Of a stretch of 64,000 nt of DNA, positions 18,394 through 29,370 are shown piece after piece. How positions within the stretch are numbered: position 1 is the stretch's first letter; each line of letters begins with the position of its first letter. The position numbers and the translations under genes were made by a program. Origin of the DNA: Planctomycetota bacterium (lineage in GTDB: Bacteria > Planctomycetota > UBA1135 > JACQFD01); NCBI GenBank assembly GCA_016200225.1, contig JACQFD010000033.1:1-64000 (forward strand), read 5' to 3'. Under the pieces are notes generated by a model. That model ran no database searches, had not been told where the DNA came from, and worked only from the letters and a program-made list of their open reading frames with translations.

Positions 18394-20250
18394 TTATAAA
18401 ATCGCGCGCGATTCGACCGAAAGACCGTGCGCGTTCACTCGGAAACGGATGATCTGCGGAGTGATGTAGCGAACGATCGTTTCGACGGACGGCATCTTGG
18501 ACCAATCGACTTCGATGCCGGGCGCGATTTCTGTTTTATCCGAAGGCTTGCTTTGCAAATCATGGGCCGCGCGCTTTTGCGTCCGCTTACCCACCGCAGA
18601 AGCTAACATTGGCGCGAATTGCGCGATATTACCGTAAGCAAATTTTGTAATGGCGCCCCAGTCCGCCCAAACATACGCGGTGGCGGGCTCGTGGCCGAAC
18701 GTATCCAATGATTGCGTGTAGTTCTTGGAACTTCCAAGACGCGCCGCGCCCGCGTCCTCGTGAAAATTAATCCAACGCTTTAATGAGAATAGAGTCGAAC
18801 TGATGACGACGAGATCGCCCTGGACGACCATTGCGGGCGAGGGTCCCTCATCGGCCTGAGTCGTAACAATAGCGTGATTCTTATATTGTGTGGTCGAAAA
18901 CCCGTTCTTCGGTTCCGCGTGGCGCGCAACGGTCTCGATGATGGTGCCGAGCCGCGCGGCGGCCTCGGCGGATTTGCCGCGAATCATAAGATAAATGTCC
19001 GGGATGATCCCTGCGTCGGGCGAAACCACGCCGATCGCGGCTTCGTCGCCGAGGAGTCCGAGGACTTCATCCGCATCGGTTCCGTGCTGTTGGCGCATCC
19101 GCTTCATCTGGCGGTCGTAGCGATCGGCGTTGTTCTCGGCTCGCGTTCCGAATTGTGATATTAATTTTCGAATCGCCTGACTCGTCGTCTCGCCGTTCAA
19201 TGCCATTTGCGCGACAAAAATCGTCGACGCGGGCAACTCCTCCGCGAGATTGAATTTTTCTTTTTCTGTAAAGAGCGCGACGACGTTGGGATTGGCGTCC
19301 GCGCGAACTTCGAGGCGATGGCGCATGCATTCGCCGTCCGGCTCGAAACTAAATCCGATCCACTTCAACCGATCGAAGCCGAACGGCGCGAGCTCCTCGA
19401 TTTTCGCCTGCGTGCTTTCGATCAGCGTCGGTCCGTCCATATAAATATACATGGAGCCCGGTCGTTTAGTAAAAAGCTCGCACGCTTCCTGAAAACTGGG
19501 ATTATCCGAAAGACTCTTTTCGGGCGCCGGTCCCATGAGGCGCTCGATGGCCTCGGTGTGCGGACCGCCGAGAAATATATGATGTCCGCGGCGGCCGATT
19601 CGAACTCCCTCGGCGTCGCCTTGATTTTCGGATTCCACATTTCTGAATTCATAATAACTCATCGAATCCTCGGCGACTTTTCTCGCGGACGATTCGCCCT
19701 TGATCGATCTTACAAATCCGACGACCGAGTTCATCGTCGAGTCGAATTTATCTGTTACATCGGCGAGTTCGGCCGAAACGTAGATTTCAGGTTCCCGATA
19801 ACCGCCCGCCGTTCGACGCACGGGCGCGGAGATGGCCGCCGCGATCTCGCCCTTGAAACCGTTGTGCGCAAGGTCGATCACCTGCGTCACCAGCTCGCGC
19901 GGCAGATTCGGAATCGCCGACTGCAACTGTAACATTGCCTGATCGATTTTCTTGCTCGGATCGCTGCCGAAAAAATCCTTCACTTCCTCATCTTCGAATA
20001 ATTTACTAATCGAGAGTTCCTGGCAGCGGCGCGACCACTCGTGGATATCCGGACAACGCACCAAAAACATCGCGCCAGGAATTTGTTTGGCGAGCGCGGA
20101 GTCGCATGGTCCGTTCCCTTCGGTAGGTTTCGGTGCCGCATGTGCTTTAACGACCTCCTGCGCAGCCTTCAATTGAACGCCTCCACCCGATGTTTGAACA
20201 AACAAAACGGCGGGGACGATGAATACTGAACTGTAGATTGTTTGAATCAT
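18394..20250 (-). CDS. Large exported protein of unknown function
   Basis: A 618-residue protein with an N-terminal hydrophobic segment (residues 4-20) that looks like a signal peptide or anchor. The ATG at 20250 was chosen because it begins directly before this segment. The frame is open upstream, but that part is arginine-rich, unlike a real N-terminus, and runs into the neighbouring regulator gene. Mature residues alternate helical and beta-like stretches (PGAMFLVRCPDIHEW, LRFLQ-like repeats absent). Overall it resembles planctomycete envelope proteins of the DUF3352 type, a weak by-eye impression. No catalytic motif is visible. It ends before a strong intrinsic terminator and is preceded by a 181-base gap after the sigma-54 regulator, which suggests its own promoter. 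Confidence 0.8.
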   Translation of the reverse strand: MIQTIYSSVFIVPAVLFVQTSGGGVQLKAAQEVVKAHAAPKPTEGNGPCDSALAKQIPGAMFLVRCPDIHEWSRRCQELSISKLFEDEEVKDFFGSDPSKKIDQAMLQLQSAIPNLPRELVTQVIDLAHNGFKGEIAAAISAPVRRTAGGYREPEIYVSAELADVTDKFDSTMNSVVGFVRSIKGESSARKVAEDSMSYYEFRNVESENQGDAEGVRIGRRGHHIFLGGPHTEAIERLMGPAPEKSLSDNPSFQEACELFTKRPGSMYIYMDGPTLIESTQAKIEELAPFGFDRLKWIGFSFEPDGECMRHRLEVRADANPNVVALFTEKEKFNLAEELPASTIFVAQMALNGETTSQAIRKLISQFGTRAENNADRYDRQMKRMRQQHGTDADEVLGLLGDEAAIGVVSPDAGIIPDIYLMIRGKSAEAAARLGTIIETVARHAEPKNGFSTTQYKNHAIVTTQADEGPSPAMVVQGDLVVISSTLFSLKRWINFHEDAGAARLGSSKNYTQSLDTFGHEPATAYVWADWGAITKFAYGNIAQFAPMLASAVGKRTQKRAAHDLQSKPSDKTEIAPGIEVDWSKMPSVETIVRYITPQIIRFRVNAHGLSVESRAIL

Positions 20251-20269
20251 GTTCCGGTTCGACAAGTTG

Positions 20270-20311
20270 CACCGTCCGTCGACGGTGGCGTGGTTGCAGA
20301 CGGGTCCTGCA
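20270..20311. promoter_or_regulatory. Two small hairpins upstream of the 18394 gene
   Basis: CACCGTC-CGTC-GACGGTG (20270-20287) and TGCAG-ACGGGTC-CTGCA (20295-20311) lie 20-60 bases upstream of the ATG at 20250, in the gap after the sigma-54 regulator. They could be operator or leader structures. I see no clear -12/-24 (GG/GC) sigma-54 promoter beside them. Confidence 0.3.
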
Positions 20312-20431
20312 GAACAAGCGCCATGCCGGACGGCGGTCGCGGCGTATGTCGAAAAAGAGCGGCGCGAACTCGGCTCCGCCCGCCCGTGTGTGCGGATTTC
20401 GCGCAGCGGGCAGTCGCCGCCGCGAAACGAT

Positions 20432-22066
20432 CTAACGATTCTGCGGTTCAGCTTCGGGAGGCGCCTGGCCATCGATTCCAAGCGTGGCCAATCGCGAATA
20501 AAAGGTGCGTCGCGGAATCGCTAATATTCGCGCCGCTTCCGTTTTGTTGCCTCCGGTTTTTTGAAGCGTCGCGCGAATCAACGCCGATTCGATTTCCTCC
20601 AGTCGGCGTCCGACGAGCGCATGCACGGCCTCGTCGATGGGCATCGCGACCGTCGCCGATCGTTTCATTTCGACGAGGTCGGGCGTGATCGTGTCGCCCG
20701 AAAGCGCGAAAAGCCGCGTGACTTCGTTTTCGAGTTCGCGCACGTTGCCCGGCCAGTCGCGCGCCATGAGTTTGGCCATGGCTTCATTGGATATATTCTT
20801 TTCGGCGCCGATTCGTTTACATTCTTTTTGTAAGAATGTCGCGACGAGTTCGGGAATGTTCGCGCGATGCTCGCGAAGCGACGGCACGCGGATTTCGACG
20901 ACGCGCAAACGAAAGAATAAATCCTGCCGGAACAGATTCTTAATAATCATGTCTTCAAGCGGCCGGTGCGTCGCGCTGATGATGCGGACGTTCATTAAAA
21001 TCTCTTCCGTTCCGCCGACGCGCCGAACTTTATGATCCTGGAGAAATCTTAATAATTTCGATTGCAGCGCAAGGCTCATTTCCGCGACTTCGTCGAGAAA
21101 AAGCGTGCCGCCCGCCGCGACTTCGATGAGTCCCTTGCGATCCTCGTGCGCGCCCGTGAAAGCGCCGCGCTTCACTCCAAACAATTCGCTTTCGAGGAGC
21201 GATTCGTTAATTGAACTACAATTCACCGCCACGAACGGTTTCGCGCGGCGCGGGCCATTATCATGAATGGCGCGCGCGATCAGTTCTTTTCCGGTGCCGC
21301 TCTCGCCGCGGATCAAAACCGGATAATCGCCGTCCTTGACGCGGTCGACCAGTTTTAACACTTCCATCATTTGCGGTCCGCGCCCGACGATGGATTCGTA
21401 GCGTCCTTCGAGCGGATCGGGCCGCGCGACGACCGCTTCGCGCTGAATCCGTTCGAGTTCGGCGAGCGCGCGCGCCGCTTTATCCTCCAATTGTTTATTT
21501 AATTCTTCGAGGCGCGCGCGGACTTGCGCGTTTTCTTCATGGAGTCGCGCGTTCTCGATCGCGATCGCGGCATGCGCCGCGTACGCCTCCAAGAACTCGC
21601 GATCCGCTTCTGTAAATCGGCCGCGCGCGAAACGGTTGTCGAGACAGAGCGCGCCAATTGTTTTATTTCGAGTTTTCAGCGGAACGCACAAAACGCTTCT
21701 TAATCTTAAATCCATCACGGAGCGCGACGAAGAAAACGCGGAGTCCGCGGCGGCGTCGTCGGCGACGATCGCGACGCCGCTGCGCAGTACTTGATTCACA
21801 ATCGACGACGATATCTTTTCGAGCGCTTTTCGTACATCTTCGCGGTCGACGTTGCGCGCCGACGGAACGTCGAGTTTGCCGTCGCGGTCGACAACTACAA
21901 ATCCGCGTTCGGCGCCGAGGAGATCGACGGCGCGATCGACAATGAAATCGAGAAGCGGTTTGAACGTGCGTTCGGAATTCAGCGCGCGGCTTGCCTCGAG
22001 CAATGCCAACAATCGCTTGGGATCGACGCGCGGATCGTCGTCGCGGTTAAAGAACTGTCGGAGCAC
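20432..22066 (-). CDS. Sigma-54-dependent activator (GAF-AAA+-Fis)
   Basis: About 544 residues with the standard bacterial enhancer-binding order: GAF sensor (about 10-165), a short coiled coil (170-205), an AAA+ domain (220-450) and a C-terminal Fis-type helix-turn-helix (NKTEAARILAIPRRTFYSRL). The AAA+ domain has all key motifs: GESGTGKE Walker A, the GAFTGA sigma-54 contact loop, GGTLFLDE Walker B and the FRQDLFFRL arginine-finger region. It should activate sigma-54 promoters in response to a GAF ligand. The likely start is the GTG at 22066, giving a 20-base overlap with the TIGR02757 gene. ATG 22162 or 22183 would overlap that gene by more than 115 bases, and the added residues are not GAF-like. 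It contrasts with the degenerate AAA+ domain in the 35025 gene. Confidence 0.92.
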   Translation of the reverse strand: MLRQFFNRDDDPRVDPKRLLALLEASRALNSERTFKPLLDFIVDRAVDLLGAERGFVVVDRDGKLDVPSARNVDREDVRKALEKISSSIVNQVLRSGVAIVADDAAADSAFSSSRSVMDLRLRSVLCVPLKTRNKTIGALCLDNRFARGRFTEADREFLEAYAAHAAIAIENARLHEENAQVRARLEELNKQLEDKAARALAELERIQREAVVARPDPLEGRYESIVGRGPQMMEVLKLVDRVKDGDYPVLIRGESGTGKELIARAIHDNGPRRAKPFVAVNCSSINESLLESELFGVKRGAFTGAHEDRKGLIEVAAGGTLFLDEVAEMSLALQSKLLRFLQDHKVRRVGGTEEILMNVRIISATHRPLEDMIIKNLFRQDLFFRLRVVEIRVPSLREHRANIPELVATFLQKECKRIGAEKNISNEAMAKLMARDWPGNVRELENEVTRLFALSGDTITPDLVEMKRSATVAMPIDEAVHALVGRRLEEIESALIRATLQKTGGNKTEAARILAIPRRTFYSRLATLGIDGQAPPEAEPQNR

Positions 22067-22931
22067 TTGGTTTCTTTGTTTGTAATTTACTATTCGACAT
22101 CCGGACGCGCGCGGCCGGACCTTGAACGCGCAGAATGCCGAGCCGCGAGATCGCAAAATCATAACGAACGGGATCGTTAGCATCGAATCGGCGGAGACCC
22201 TCCGTGACGTGCTCGGCGTTGCGCCACGTCGCGAACGGGCTCGGGCAGAGGCCGTTCAAATAACAAATCCGCGTCGTGTGCGTGTCGAGCGGCATCACGA
22301 GTTCGCGGGCCAAAACTGTCTGCCAAAGCCCGAGATCGATGCCGTCGTCGGGACGGACGACCCACCTGAGAAACATACACAATCGCTTGCACGCCGAACC
22401 GTCGTTTGGATTTGTAAAGAAAAATCGGACGCCCGCGTCGTCGGGCAGCGCGCCATTTCCGTATAATTTACAATAATCGAGCGCAAGCGCGCGCGACGAA
22501 AACGCGGCGATCCGTTCGCGCAACGGAACCTGCCGCGGCGCCGATGTATCGAAAAAGGCCTCGATGGATCCGTGCGAGCGGAGGATTTGTTGTAAGAATA
22601 GAATTAAACAAACCGCGTCGCGCGCGTCGTTGAACCGGTGGTGGAAACCATCGAGTTTTCGCGAATCGCGTTCGATCGAAAAGTTAAGAATCGCCTCGTG
22701 GGGCGACGCCGAAATCGTTTCGAGCGCGCGGATGAAGCGACCGACGCTTCCGAGAATTTGTTTTACCGATCCGTACGCGAAAACGGCCGCGATGAATGCC
22801 GCGACTTCCCGGTCGCGCGGCGAAGTATAACGATGCGGAAATTGTATCGGATCGGATTGCAGAAATTTCCGGTCGTATCGACTCGCGAGTTCGTCGAGTT
22901 TTTGTTGCAAATGCGCGGGTTTGCGCATCAT
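22047..22931 (-). CDS. TIGR02757 (DUF2400) family protein
   Basis: A 294-residue soluble protein matching the TIGR02757/DUF2400 family: the N-terminal YDRKFLQSDPIQFPHRYTSP region (about 18-38), FIAAVFAYGSVKQIL, KRLCMFLRWVVRPDDGIDLG and the C-terminal PLDTHTTRICYLNGL segment are characteristic. The last elements resemble helix-hairpin-helix DNA glycosylase folds, and a DNA- or nucleic-acid-related role has been suggested, but the activity is unknown. The start ATG overlaps the stop of the NifU-like gene as ATGA (22928-22931), so the two are translationally coupled. The downstream sigma-54 regulator also overlaps its end. Confidence 0.9.
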   Translation of the reverse strand: MMRKPAHLQQKLDELASRYDRKFLQSDPIQFPHRYTSPRDREVAAFIAAVFAYGSVKQILGSVGRFIRALETISASPHEAILNFSIERDSRKLDGFHHRFNDARDAVCLILFLQQILRSHGSIEAFFDTSAPRQVPLRERIAAFSSRALALDYCKLYGNGALPDDAGVRFFFTNPNDGSACKRLCMFLRWVVRPDDGIDLGLWQTVLARELVMPLDTHTTRICYLNGLCPSPFATWRNAEHVTEGLRRFDANDPVRYDFAISRLGILRVQGPAARVRMSNSKLQTKKPSAPTVL

Positions 22932-23290
22932 GTCACGCTCCGCAACGCGTCGTTCACCGCGCGTCCGACCATCGCGATCGCGTGGCGGCGCGTGCGATGC
23001 AATCCGCCCGCCGCCGCGACCAGTTGTTCGATATTCATATTTCGAGCGTCGTCGATTTGTTTATTTTCCAGATATTGCATGACCAAAGAGGCGACCGCGA
23101 TCACGCTCGAACAACCCTGGGCCATGAATCGCGATTGTTCAATTCTTGCGGCACTCACAACAATTTCCACTTCTAACAGATCGCCGCACGACGGATTTTC
23201 GGCGCGCCCGCGCGCGGCCGGTGCGGCGGCGCGTCCGCGGCAACGCGGATGTTGGAAATGATCTTCAAGGACGGGTGGGAGACCCGGCAT
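22928..23290 (-). CDS. NifU/IscU-like Fe-S scaffold, third Cys missing
   Basis: A 120-residue protein of the IscU/NifU-N fold, on which iron-sulfur clusters are assembled before transfer. It begins MPGLPPVLEDHFQHPR, as IscU does (YxEHxxxPRN). The first two cluster cysteines are present in NPSCGD and QGCSS. At the position of the third IscU cysteine (HCS) the sequence reads RRHAIAMVG, so Cys is replaced by Ala while the neighbouring His is kept. That may mean altered cluster binding or use of another ligand. The ATG at 23290 starts the conserved part; the frame is open for another 84 codons upstream, but those overlap strong hairpins and look non-coding. It is coupled by ATGA overlap to the TIGR02757 gene. 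No IscS/SufS is nearby. Confidence 0.85.
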   Translation of the reverse strand: MPGLPPVLEDHFQHPRCRGRAAAPAARGRAENPSCGDLLEVEIVVSAARIEQSRFMAQGCSSVIAVASLVMQYLENKQIDDARNMNIEQLVAAAGGLHRTRRHAIAMVGRAVNDALRSVT

Positions 23291-23336
23291 CGGAGCCAGT
23301 CTACACGCACCGCGATCCACGCCCGCGTCGGCGAGG

Positions 23337-23572
23337 AAAAGCCTTCGTTGGCTTTTTGCCTTTTTGCTCGGGGGCGTGTTTGCTTCTGAACCGTTTGCGT
23401 CAGCGGGACCTGTCGCAATCGGTAAGTGAGGGTCCGACCACCCTCGCTCGTCCGTAAAGGGACACACGGACGATGAGGCCGGGTGGCAGTTCGGAGTTTG
23501 CGCCTCTTTGGGGCCAAGCACCTCTTCAGGATCGACCTCCACCGAACTGCCACCCGCCTCGTTTTTGTTATT
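23337..23572. ncRNA. Candidate structured RNA/terminator region, family unknown
   Basis: This 277-base gap between the lysA stop and the NifU-like start is full of hairpins. AAAAGCC/GGCTTTT pairs at 23337-23356, with a T-run beyond it on the plus strand. Mid-region, a CCG.TTGCG / CGCAA.CGG stem, a GAGGGT/ACCCTC stem and a GTCCGT/ACGGAC stem follow one another. At 23475-23560 a long stem of GAGGC plus GGGTGGCAGTTCGG pairs with CCGAACTGCCACCC plus GCCTC, with one bulged C, and is followed on the plus strand by GTTTTTGTTATT, like an intrinsic terminator. The serial stems suggest a stable RNA, most simply on the plus strand, or an elaborate lysA 3'UTR. It does not match tmRNA, RNase P, SRP, 6S or a riboswitch that I know. 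Confidence 0.35.
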
Positions 23573-24827
23573 CGCCGCGCAACAGGTCGTCGAAGGTTTC
23601 GCGGCGTCGAATGACGCGTGCGTGCGCGCCGCTCACCAGAATTTCGGCGGGGCGCGGCCTCGAATTGTAATTGGACGCCATGCTGAAACCGTAGGCGCCG
23701 GCGTCGAGTATCGCGATCAAATCGCCGGGCTCGCAAATATCTAATTGTACGTTTCGGCCGAGGAAATCGCCGCTCTCGCAGACGGGTCCGGCGACGTCGA
23801 CGGTTTCGGCCGCGCGCGATCCCGAATTGTTGATTTTAATTTTCTCCATCGGATGGACCGCGTCGTAAAGTGCGGGACGTATTAAATCGTTCATCGCGGC
23901 GTCGACGATGACGATCGTTCTTCCGCCCGATTGTTTACGATCGACCACTTTTGTAATAATGACTCCCGAGGGCGCCGCGATCCAACGTCCGGGTTCGAGA
24001 ATCGGGCGCGCGCCGATTTTTATTAAAGACGGCGCGAGTTTCTCCGCGAGAACCCTCGGGTCCAGACCGGGCGCGGAAGCGCGGTCGATCGCGAATCCGC
24101 CGCCAAAATCGAACGTTTGTATCGGTCCCGGAAATACTGATATTAATTCCCGGACGGACTCGATCGCGTTCGCGTAGGGATCGCACGCGGAGAGCATCGA
24201 GCCGACGTGCACGTGAAGTCCGGCGAATTCGATATTTGTATATTGTTTATTCTGTCCGAGAATCGCCGCGGCGTCGGATTTGGACATTCCAAATTTCGAC
24301 GCCGCCGCTCCTGTTTTGAGATGTTTGTGCGTATCGGCATCGACTTCCGGATTCACGCGCAGCGCGACGCGCGCGCGGGCGCCGCGTAAACGCGCGATCG
24401 TTTGCAATCGATCCAGCTCGCCCCGCGACTCGACGTTGATTTGTAATACTCCCGCGTCGATCGCGAGTTCCAATTCGTCGTCGCGTTTGCCGACGCCCGC
24501 GAAAATGATCCGCGAAGGATCGCCGCCGGCGCGCGCGACTCTTAACAATTCGCCGCCCGAGACGACATCGAAAGCCGATCCGCGCTCCGCAAGCAGACGA
24601 AGAATTGTTAGATTGGAGCACGCTTTGACGGAATAGGCGATGAGCGATTCACGCCCGGGAACGAGTTTCGCGAACGCATCGTAAATATACTGAAAACGCC
24701 CGGCGAACGACGCGGAACTGTAAACATACGCGGGAGTGCCGTATTCGCGCGCGACGTCCGCGAGCGGCGTCGATTCGGCGTGGAGCGCGCCGTCGATTCG
24801 CCGAAAGAACTGTAACTTATCGGTCAT
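23568..24827 (-). CDS. lysA: Diaminopimelate decarboxylase
   Basis: A 419-residue PLP enzyme that decarboxylates meso-diaminopimelate to lysine, the last step of the DAP pathway. The alanine-racemase-like barrel carries the PLP lysine in AYSVKACSN (about 65-73), the phosphate-binding FDFGGGFAI motif (about 235-243), and EPGRWI. The C-terminal beta domain has the catalytic cysteine motif VCESGDFLG and a late Tyr segment near AYGFSMAS. It is full length. The ATG at 24827 overlaps the 3' end of ybeY by 11 bases, so it is translated from the same transcript. The gap after its stop holds the hairpin-rich region at 23337-23572. Confidence 0.96.
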   Translation of the reverse strand: MTDKLQFFRRIDGALHAESTPLADVAREYGTPAYVYSSASFAGRFQYIYDAFAKLVPGRESLIAYSVKACSNLTILRLLAERGSAFDVVSGGELLRVARAGGDPSRIIFAGVGKRDDELELAIDAGVLQINVESRGELDRLQTIARLRGARARVALRVNPEVDADTHKHLKTGAAASKFGMSKSDAAAILGQNKQYTNIEFAGLHVHVGSMLSACDPYANAIESVRELISVFPGPIQTFDFGGGFAIDRASAPGLDPRVLAEKLAPSLIKIGARPILEPGRWIAAPSGVIITKVVDRKQSGGRTIVIVDAAMNDLIRPALYDAVHPMEKIKINNSGSRAAETVDVAGPVCESGDFLGRNVQLDICEPGDLIAILDAGAYGFSMASNYNSRPRPAEILVSGAHARVIRRRETFDDLLRGE

Positions 24828-25230
24828 GGCCGATGAATGTCAGTATTTTTCGCTCGGCGCGCCGCATGCGCGCGCGATCCGCTTTCGCATGATCGTCGAA
24901 GCCCGACAAATGCAACATTCCGTGTATTAGATATAACTGAATTTCGCGTTCGAACGGCAATTTCCGATCGGAAGCCGCGCGGCGCGCCACTTCGACGCCG
25001 ATCGCGATCTCGGCGTCGTAGGATCCGGGCGTTCCTTTCAAGTCGAATGTCAATACATCCGTCGTTCCCGGAATTTTCGAATACGATTCGTGCAATTGTG
25101 ACATCGTCGCGTCGGTCAACAATGCAACAGAAACGCGCTTGGGCGCCCGCGCATGATGCAACAAAACGGCGCGCCAAGCCTCGCGCAGCGCGCGCGCGCG
25201 CACGACGGGCAATCCCCTCTCGCGGTGCAT
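24817..25230 (-). CDS. ybeY: Endoribonuclease YbeY
   Basis: A metalloprotein of about 137 residues acting in 16S rRNA 3'-end maturation and ribosome quality control. The zinc-ligand region reads HGMLHLSGFDDH. The first two histidines are in place, but the third is one residue further on than in the usual H-x3-H-x5-H pattern, because of an extra Asp; similar DDH variants are known to me only by impression. Upstream, TDATMSQLHESY and TDVLTFDL match the family. I prefer the ATG at 25230, 16 bases after the phoH stop. An in-frame TTG at 25278 would overlap phoH. Adjacency to phoH reproduces the common ybeZ-ybeY pair. Confidence 0.9.
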   Translation of the reverse strand: MHRERGLPVVRARALREAWRAVLLHHARAPKRVSVALLTDATMSQLHESYSKIPGTTDVLTFDLKGTPGSYDAEIAIGVEVARRAASDRKLPFEREIQLYLIHGMLHLSGFDDHAKADRARMRRAERKILTFIGHDR

Positions 25231-25246
25231 CGCAAGACACGGAACG

Positions 25247-26278
25247 TTAGCGTTTGTCAGTTTCGTAGGCGGCGACAATCCTCGTCACCAGCGGATGCCT
25301 TATAATATCGGCTTTTGTAAGTTCCACGAGCGCGACGCCCGGTTCGTTGGCGAGCCGCGCGCGCGCGTCGATCAGCCCCGACGCCGTGTAATTCGGCAAA
25401 TCGATTTGTGTAACATCGCCTGTTACTACAATTTTTCCGTGTTCGCCGAGGCGGGTCAGGAACATTTGCATCTGTTTCGGCGTTGTGTTTTGCGCTTCGT
25501 CGAGAATGATAAACGCGCTATTTAGCGTTCGCCCGCGCATGTACGCGAGCGGACAAATTTCGATGACGTCGTTTTCTACATATCGGCGCGCGGCCGCCGG
25601 ATCGAGAATATCGTTAAGCGCATCGTAGAGCGGCCGGAGGTAGGGATTAATCTTAGCCTGCAAATCGCCCGGCAAAAATCCGAGCCGTTCGCCGGCCTCG
25701 ACCGCCGGACGCGCGAGCACGAGCCGCCGGAATTCGCCTCGCCGCAACGCTTCGACGGCCATCGCGACCGCGAGATAGGTTTTTCCCGAACCGGCGGGAC
25801 CGCTCGCAATGGTTAAGACGTGCTCGCGGATCGCTTGCATATATTCCCCCTGCCCCGGCGTCCGCGGAAGCACTTCGTGCGACGCGCGATGCAACGAATG
25901 CGAGTCCTTCGCGGGAACGTCGCCGCGATTCGAGTCTCCCGCGGGCTGCGCGGGTTTTTTTGTAGTATTTTCCATGAATTCGGGAGGAAGACTCGCGAGC
26001 GATCGCAAAACATGCTGTTCGTCGAACGCATCGCCCGCGCGCGTGCGGCCGAGCAATGCTTCAATTCGCTCGCGCACGAGCCGAACCGACGACGCGTCTC
26101 CCATTAGTTTGAGACTTCCGTCGCGCGACACCAAATTGACCCGGTGAACTTCGCGCACCACGCGTGCGTGTCGATCGTAGGGGCCCAGAATCAACCGCTC
26201 CTCCTCGTAGCTTCGAAGGGGAATCCGTTCTTCGACGGCTTGTGTATCGTGGTCGTTCAGTTCGGTTTTTGGTGTCAA
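25247..26278 (-). CDS. phoH: PhoH-like (YbeZ) RNA helicase/ATPase
   Basis: A 343-residue P-loop ATPase of the PhoH family. The N-terminal 100 residues include a KH-like RNA-binding part (NLVSRDGSLKLMG). The ATPase core has Walker A GPAGSGKT (about 160-167), PAVEAGERLGFLPGD, and Walker B FIILDEAQNT followed by the GDVTQIDL motif. PhoH/YbeZ works with YbeY, encoded just downstream, in RNA processing. The only available start for the full family length is TTG at 26278; a shorter form is possible. It is 64 bases downstream of cdsA. A TTGACA string here is part of the first codons, not evidence of a promoter. Confidence 0.93.
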   Translation of the reverse strand: MTPKTELNDHDTQAVEERIPLRSYEEERLILGPYDRHARVVREVHRVNLVSRDGSLKLMGDASSVRLVRERIEALLGRTRAGDAFDEQHVLRSLASLPPEFMENTTKKPAQPAGDSNRGDVPAKDSHSLHRASHEVLPRTPGQGEYMQAIREHVLTIASGPAGSGKTYLAVAMAVEALRRGEFRRLVLARPAVEAGERLGFLPGDLQAKINPYLRPLYDALNDILDPAAARRYVENDVIEICPLAYMRGRTLNSAFIILDEAQNTTPKQMQMFLTRLGEHGKIVVTGDVTQIDLPNYTASGLIDARARLANEPGVALVELTKADIIRHPLVTRIVAAYETDKR

Positions 26279-26342
26279 GTGGTTTTGTTAGGTGTGTTTG
26301 GAGAGATTGCGAACAGGGGAATCCGCGCGCGCGCCATCTTGT

Positions 26343-27233
26343 CTATAAACTTACAATGCGAAGGAAACCATGGAAAATCGGCGCCGCCAGAAAAAGCGAG
26401 TCGACAAGATCGAATGCGCCGCCGAACTGCGGCAGCCAATTGCCCGAATCCTTTACTCCGGCCGAGCGTTTGAGTAATGATTCGGCGAGGTCGCCGAATT
26501 GTGCGGCGATATTAATAACAATGCCGCCGGCGGCCGCGGTTTCGGCGGTGAGCGGGCCGGCGAAATGAAATATTCCAAATAGCGCGGCGACGCCGCAAGC
26601 CGCGACGAGCGACGCGAGCGCGCCCTCCCATGTTTTTCCCGGAGACACGGCCGGTATTAATTTATGCTTTCCGACGGCGGAGCCGACGATGAACGCGGCG
26701 ATGTCGCCGACTTTGGAGACCGCCACGAGAAATATTAACAATTCGAGCCCGTCGAGCGTTGCCGATCCATTAAAATAACGGATGTCGATCATATATAATA
26801 AGCCCGTCGCCACGAGTATCACCACCGCGCCGGCGCCGAGCGTTTGAGCGGCGCCGCCGGTCTTTTGTCGCAATACACAAGCGGCGGCGAAGAACGCGAA
26901 CGCTAATAATCCAAGTTCCGCGGTGCCGAACGCGCGGAAGATTACAAATGAAACGCGCGTCGTCATCGATTGGCCGAGCCGCGGGAGCGCGACGGCGCAG
27001 ACAACGGCGGCGGCGAGACCGAGACTTATTTTCGAAAGCGGTTCGACGCCCGCCGCCTTGAACATCGCCGCGGTTTCGGCGGCGCAGGCAAATGCTAATA
27101 TTCCGACGACGGTCGACGATAACGATCCCGGCAAGAGTTGCGCCTCGACGTACGCCGTGAGCGCGATAAACAGAATCAGTAAAATTCCGTATTTATAACG
27201 ATCCACGCCGGCTTTCGAGTTTGCGCCCGCCAC
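26343..27233 (-). CDS. cdsA: Phosphatidate cytidylyltransferase
   Basis: A 296-residue integral membrane enzyme making CDP-diacylglycerol from CTP and phosphatidic acid, the branch point for bacterial phospholipids. About eight hydrophobic helices are visible. The C-terminal signature reads SLLKRSAGVKDSGNWLP followed by QFGGAFDLVDS. It keeps the KR...KD, GG and D..D elements, but the canonical His before GG is Phe and the Arg after the first Asp is Leu, variants seen in some CdsA proteins. The start is GTG at 27233, 11 bases after the uppS stop. It forms the lipid/isoprenoid part of the purA-uppS-cdsA-phoH-ybeY-lysA run. Confidence 0.93.
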   Translation of the reverse strand: MAGANSKAGVDRYKYGILLILFIALTAYVEAQLLPGSLSSTVVGILAFACAAETAAMFKAAGVEPLSKISLGLAAAVVCAVALPRLGQSMTTRVSFVIFRAFGTAELGLLAFAFFAAACVLRQKTGGAAQTLGAGAVVILVATGLLYMIDIRYFNGSATLDGLELLIFLVAVSKVGDIAAFIVGSAVGKHKLIPAVSPGKTWEGALASLVAACGVAALFGIFHFAGPLTAETAAAGGIVINIAAQFGDLAESLLKRSAGVKDSGNWLPQFGGAFDLVDSLFLAAPIFHGFLRIVSL

Positions 27234-27244
27234 GATAATTATAG

Positions 27245-29370
<2,126 letters not shown>

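Noticed and set aside
20251..20481. N-terminal extension of the 18394 gene
   Set aside because: The frame is open, but the added 77 residues are arginine/cysteine-rich and overlap the sigma-54 regulator, while a signal-like segment begins right at the ATG at 20250.
22067..22183. ATG starts for the sigma-54 regulator at 22162 or 22183
   Set aside because: They would put more than 115 bases inside the TIGR02757 gene, and the added residues do not resemble a GAF N-terminus.
23291..23542. N-terminal extension of the NifU-like protein
   Set aside because: The extra 84 codons overlap several strong hairpins, have no similarity I recognise, and the IscU-type start is at 23290.
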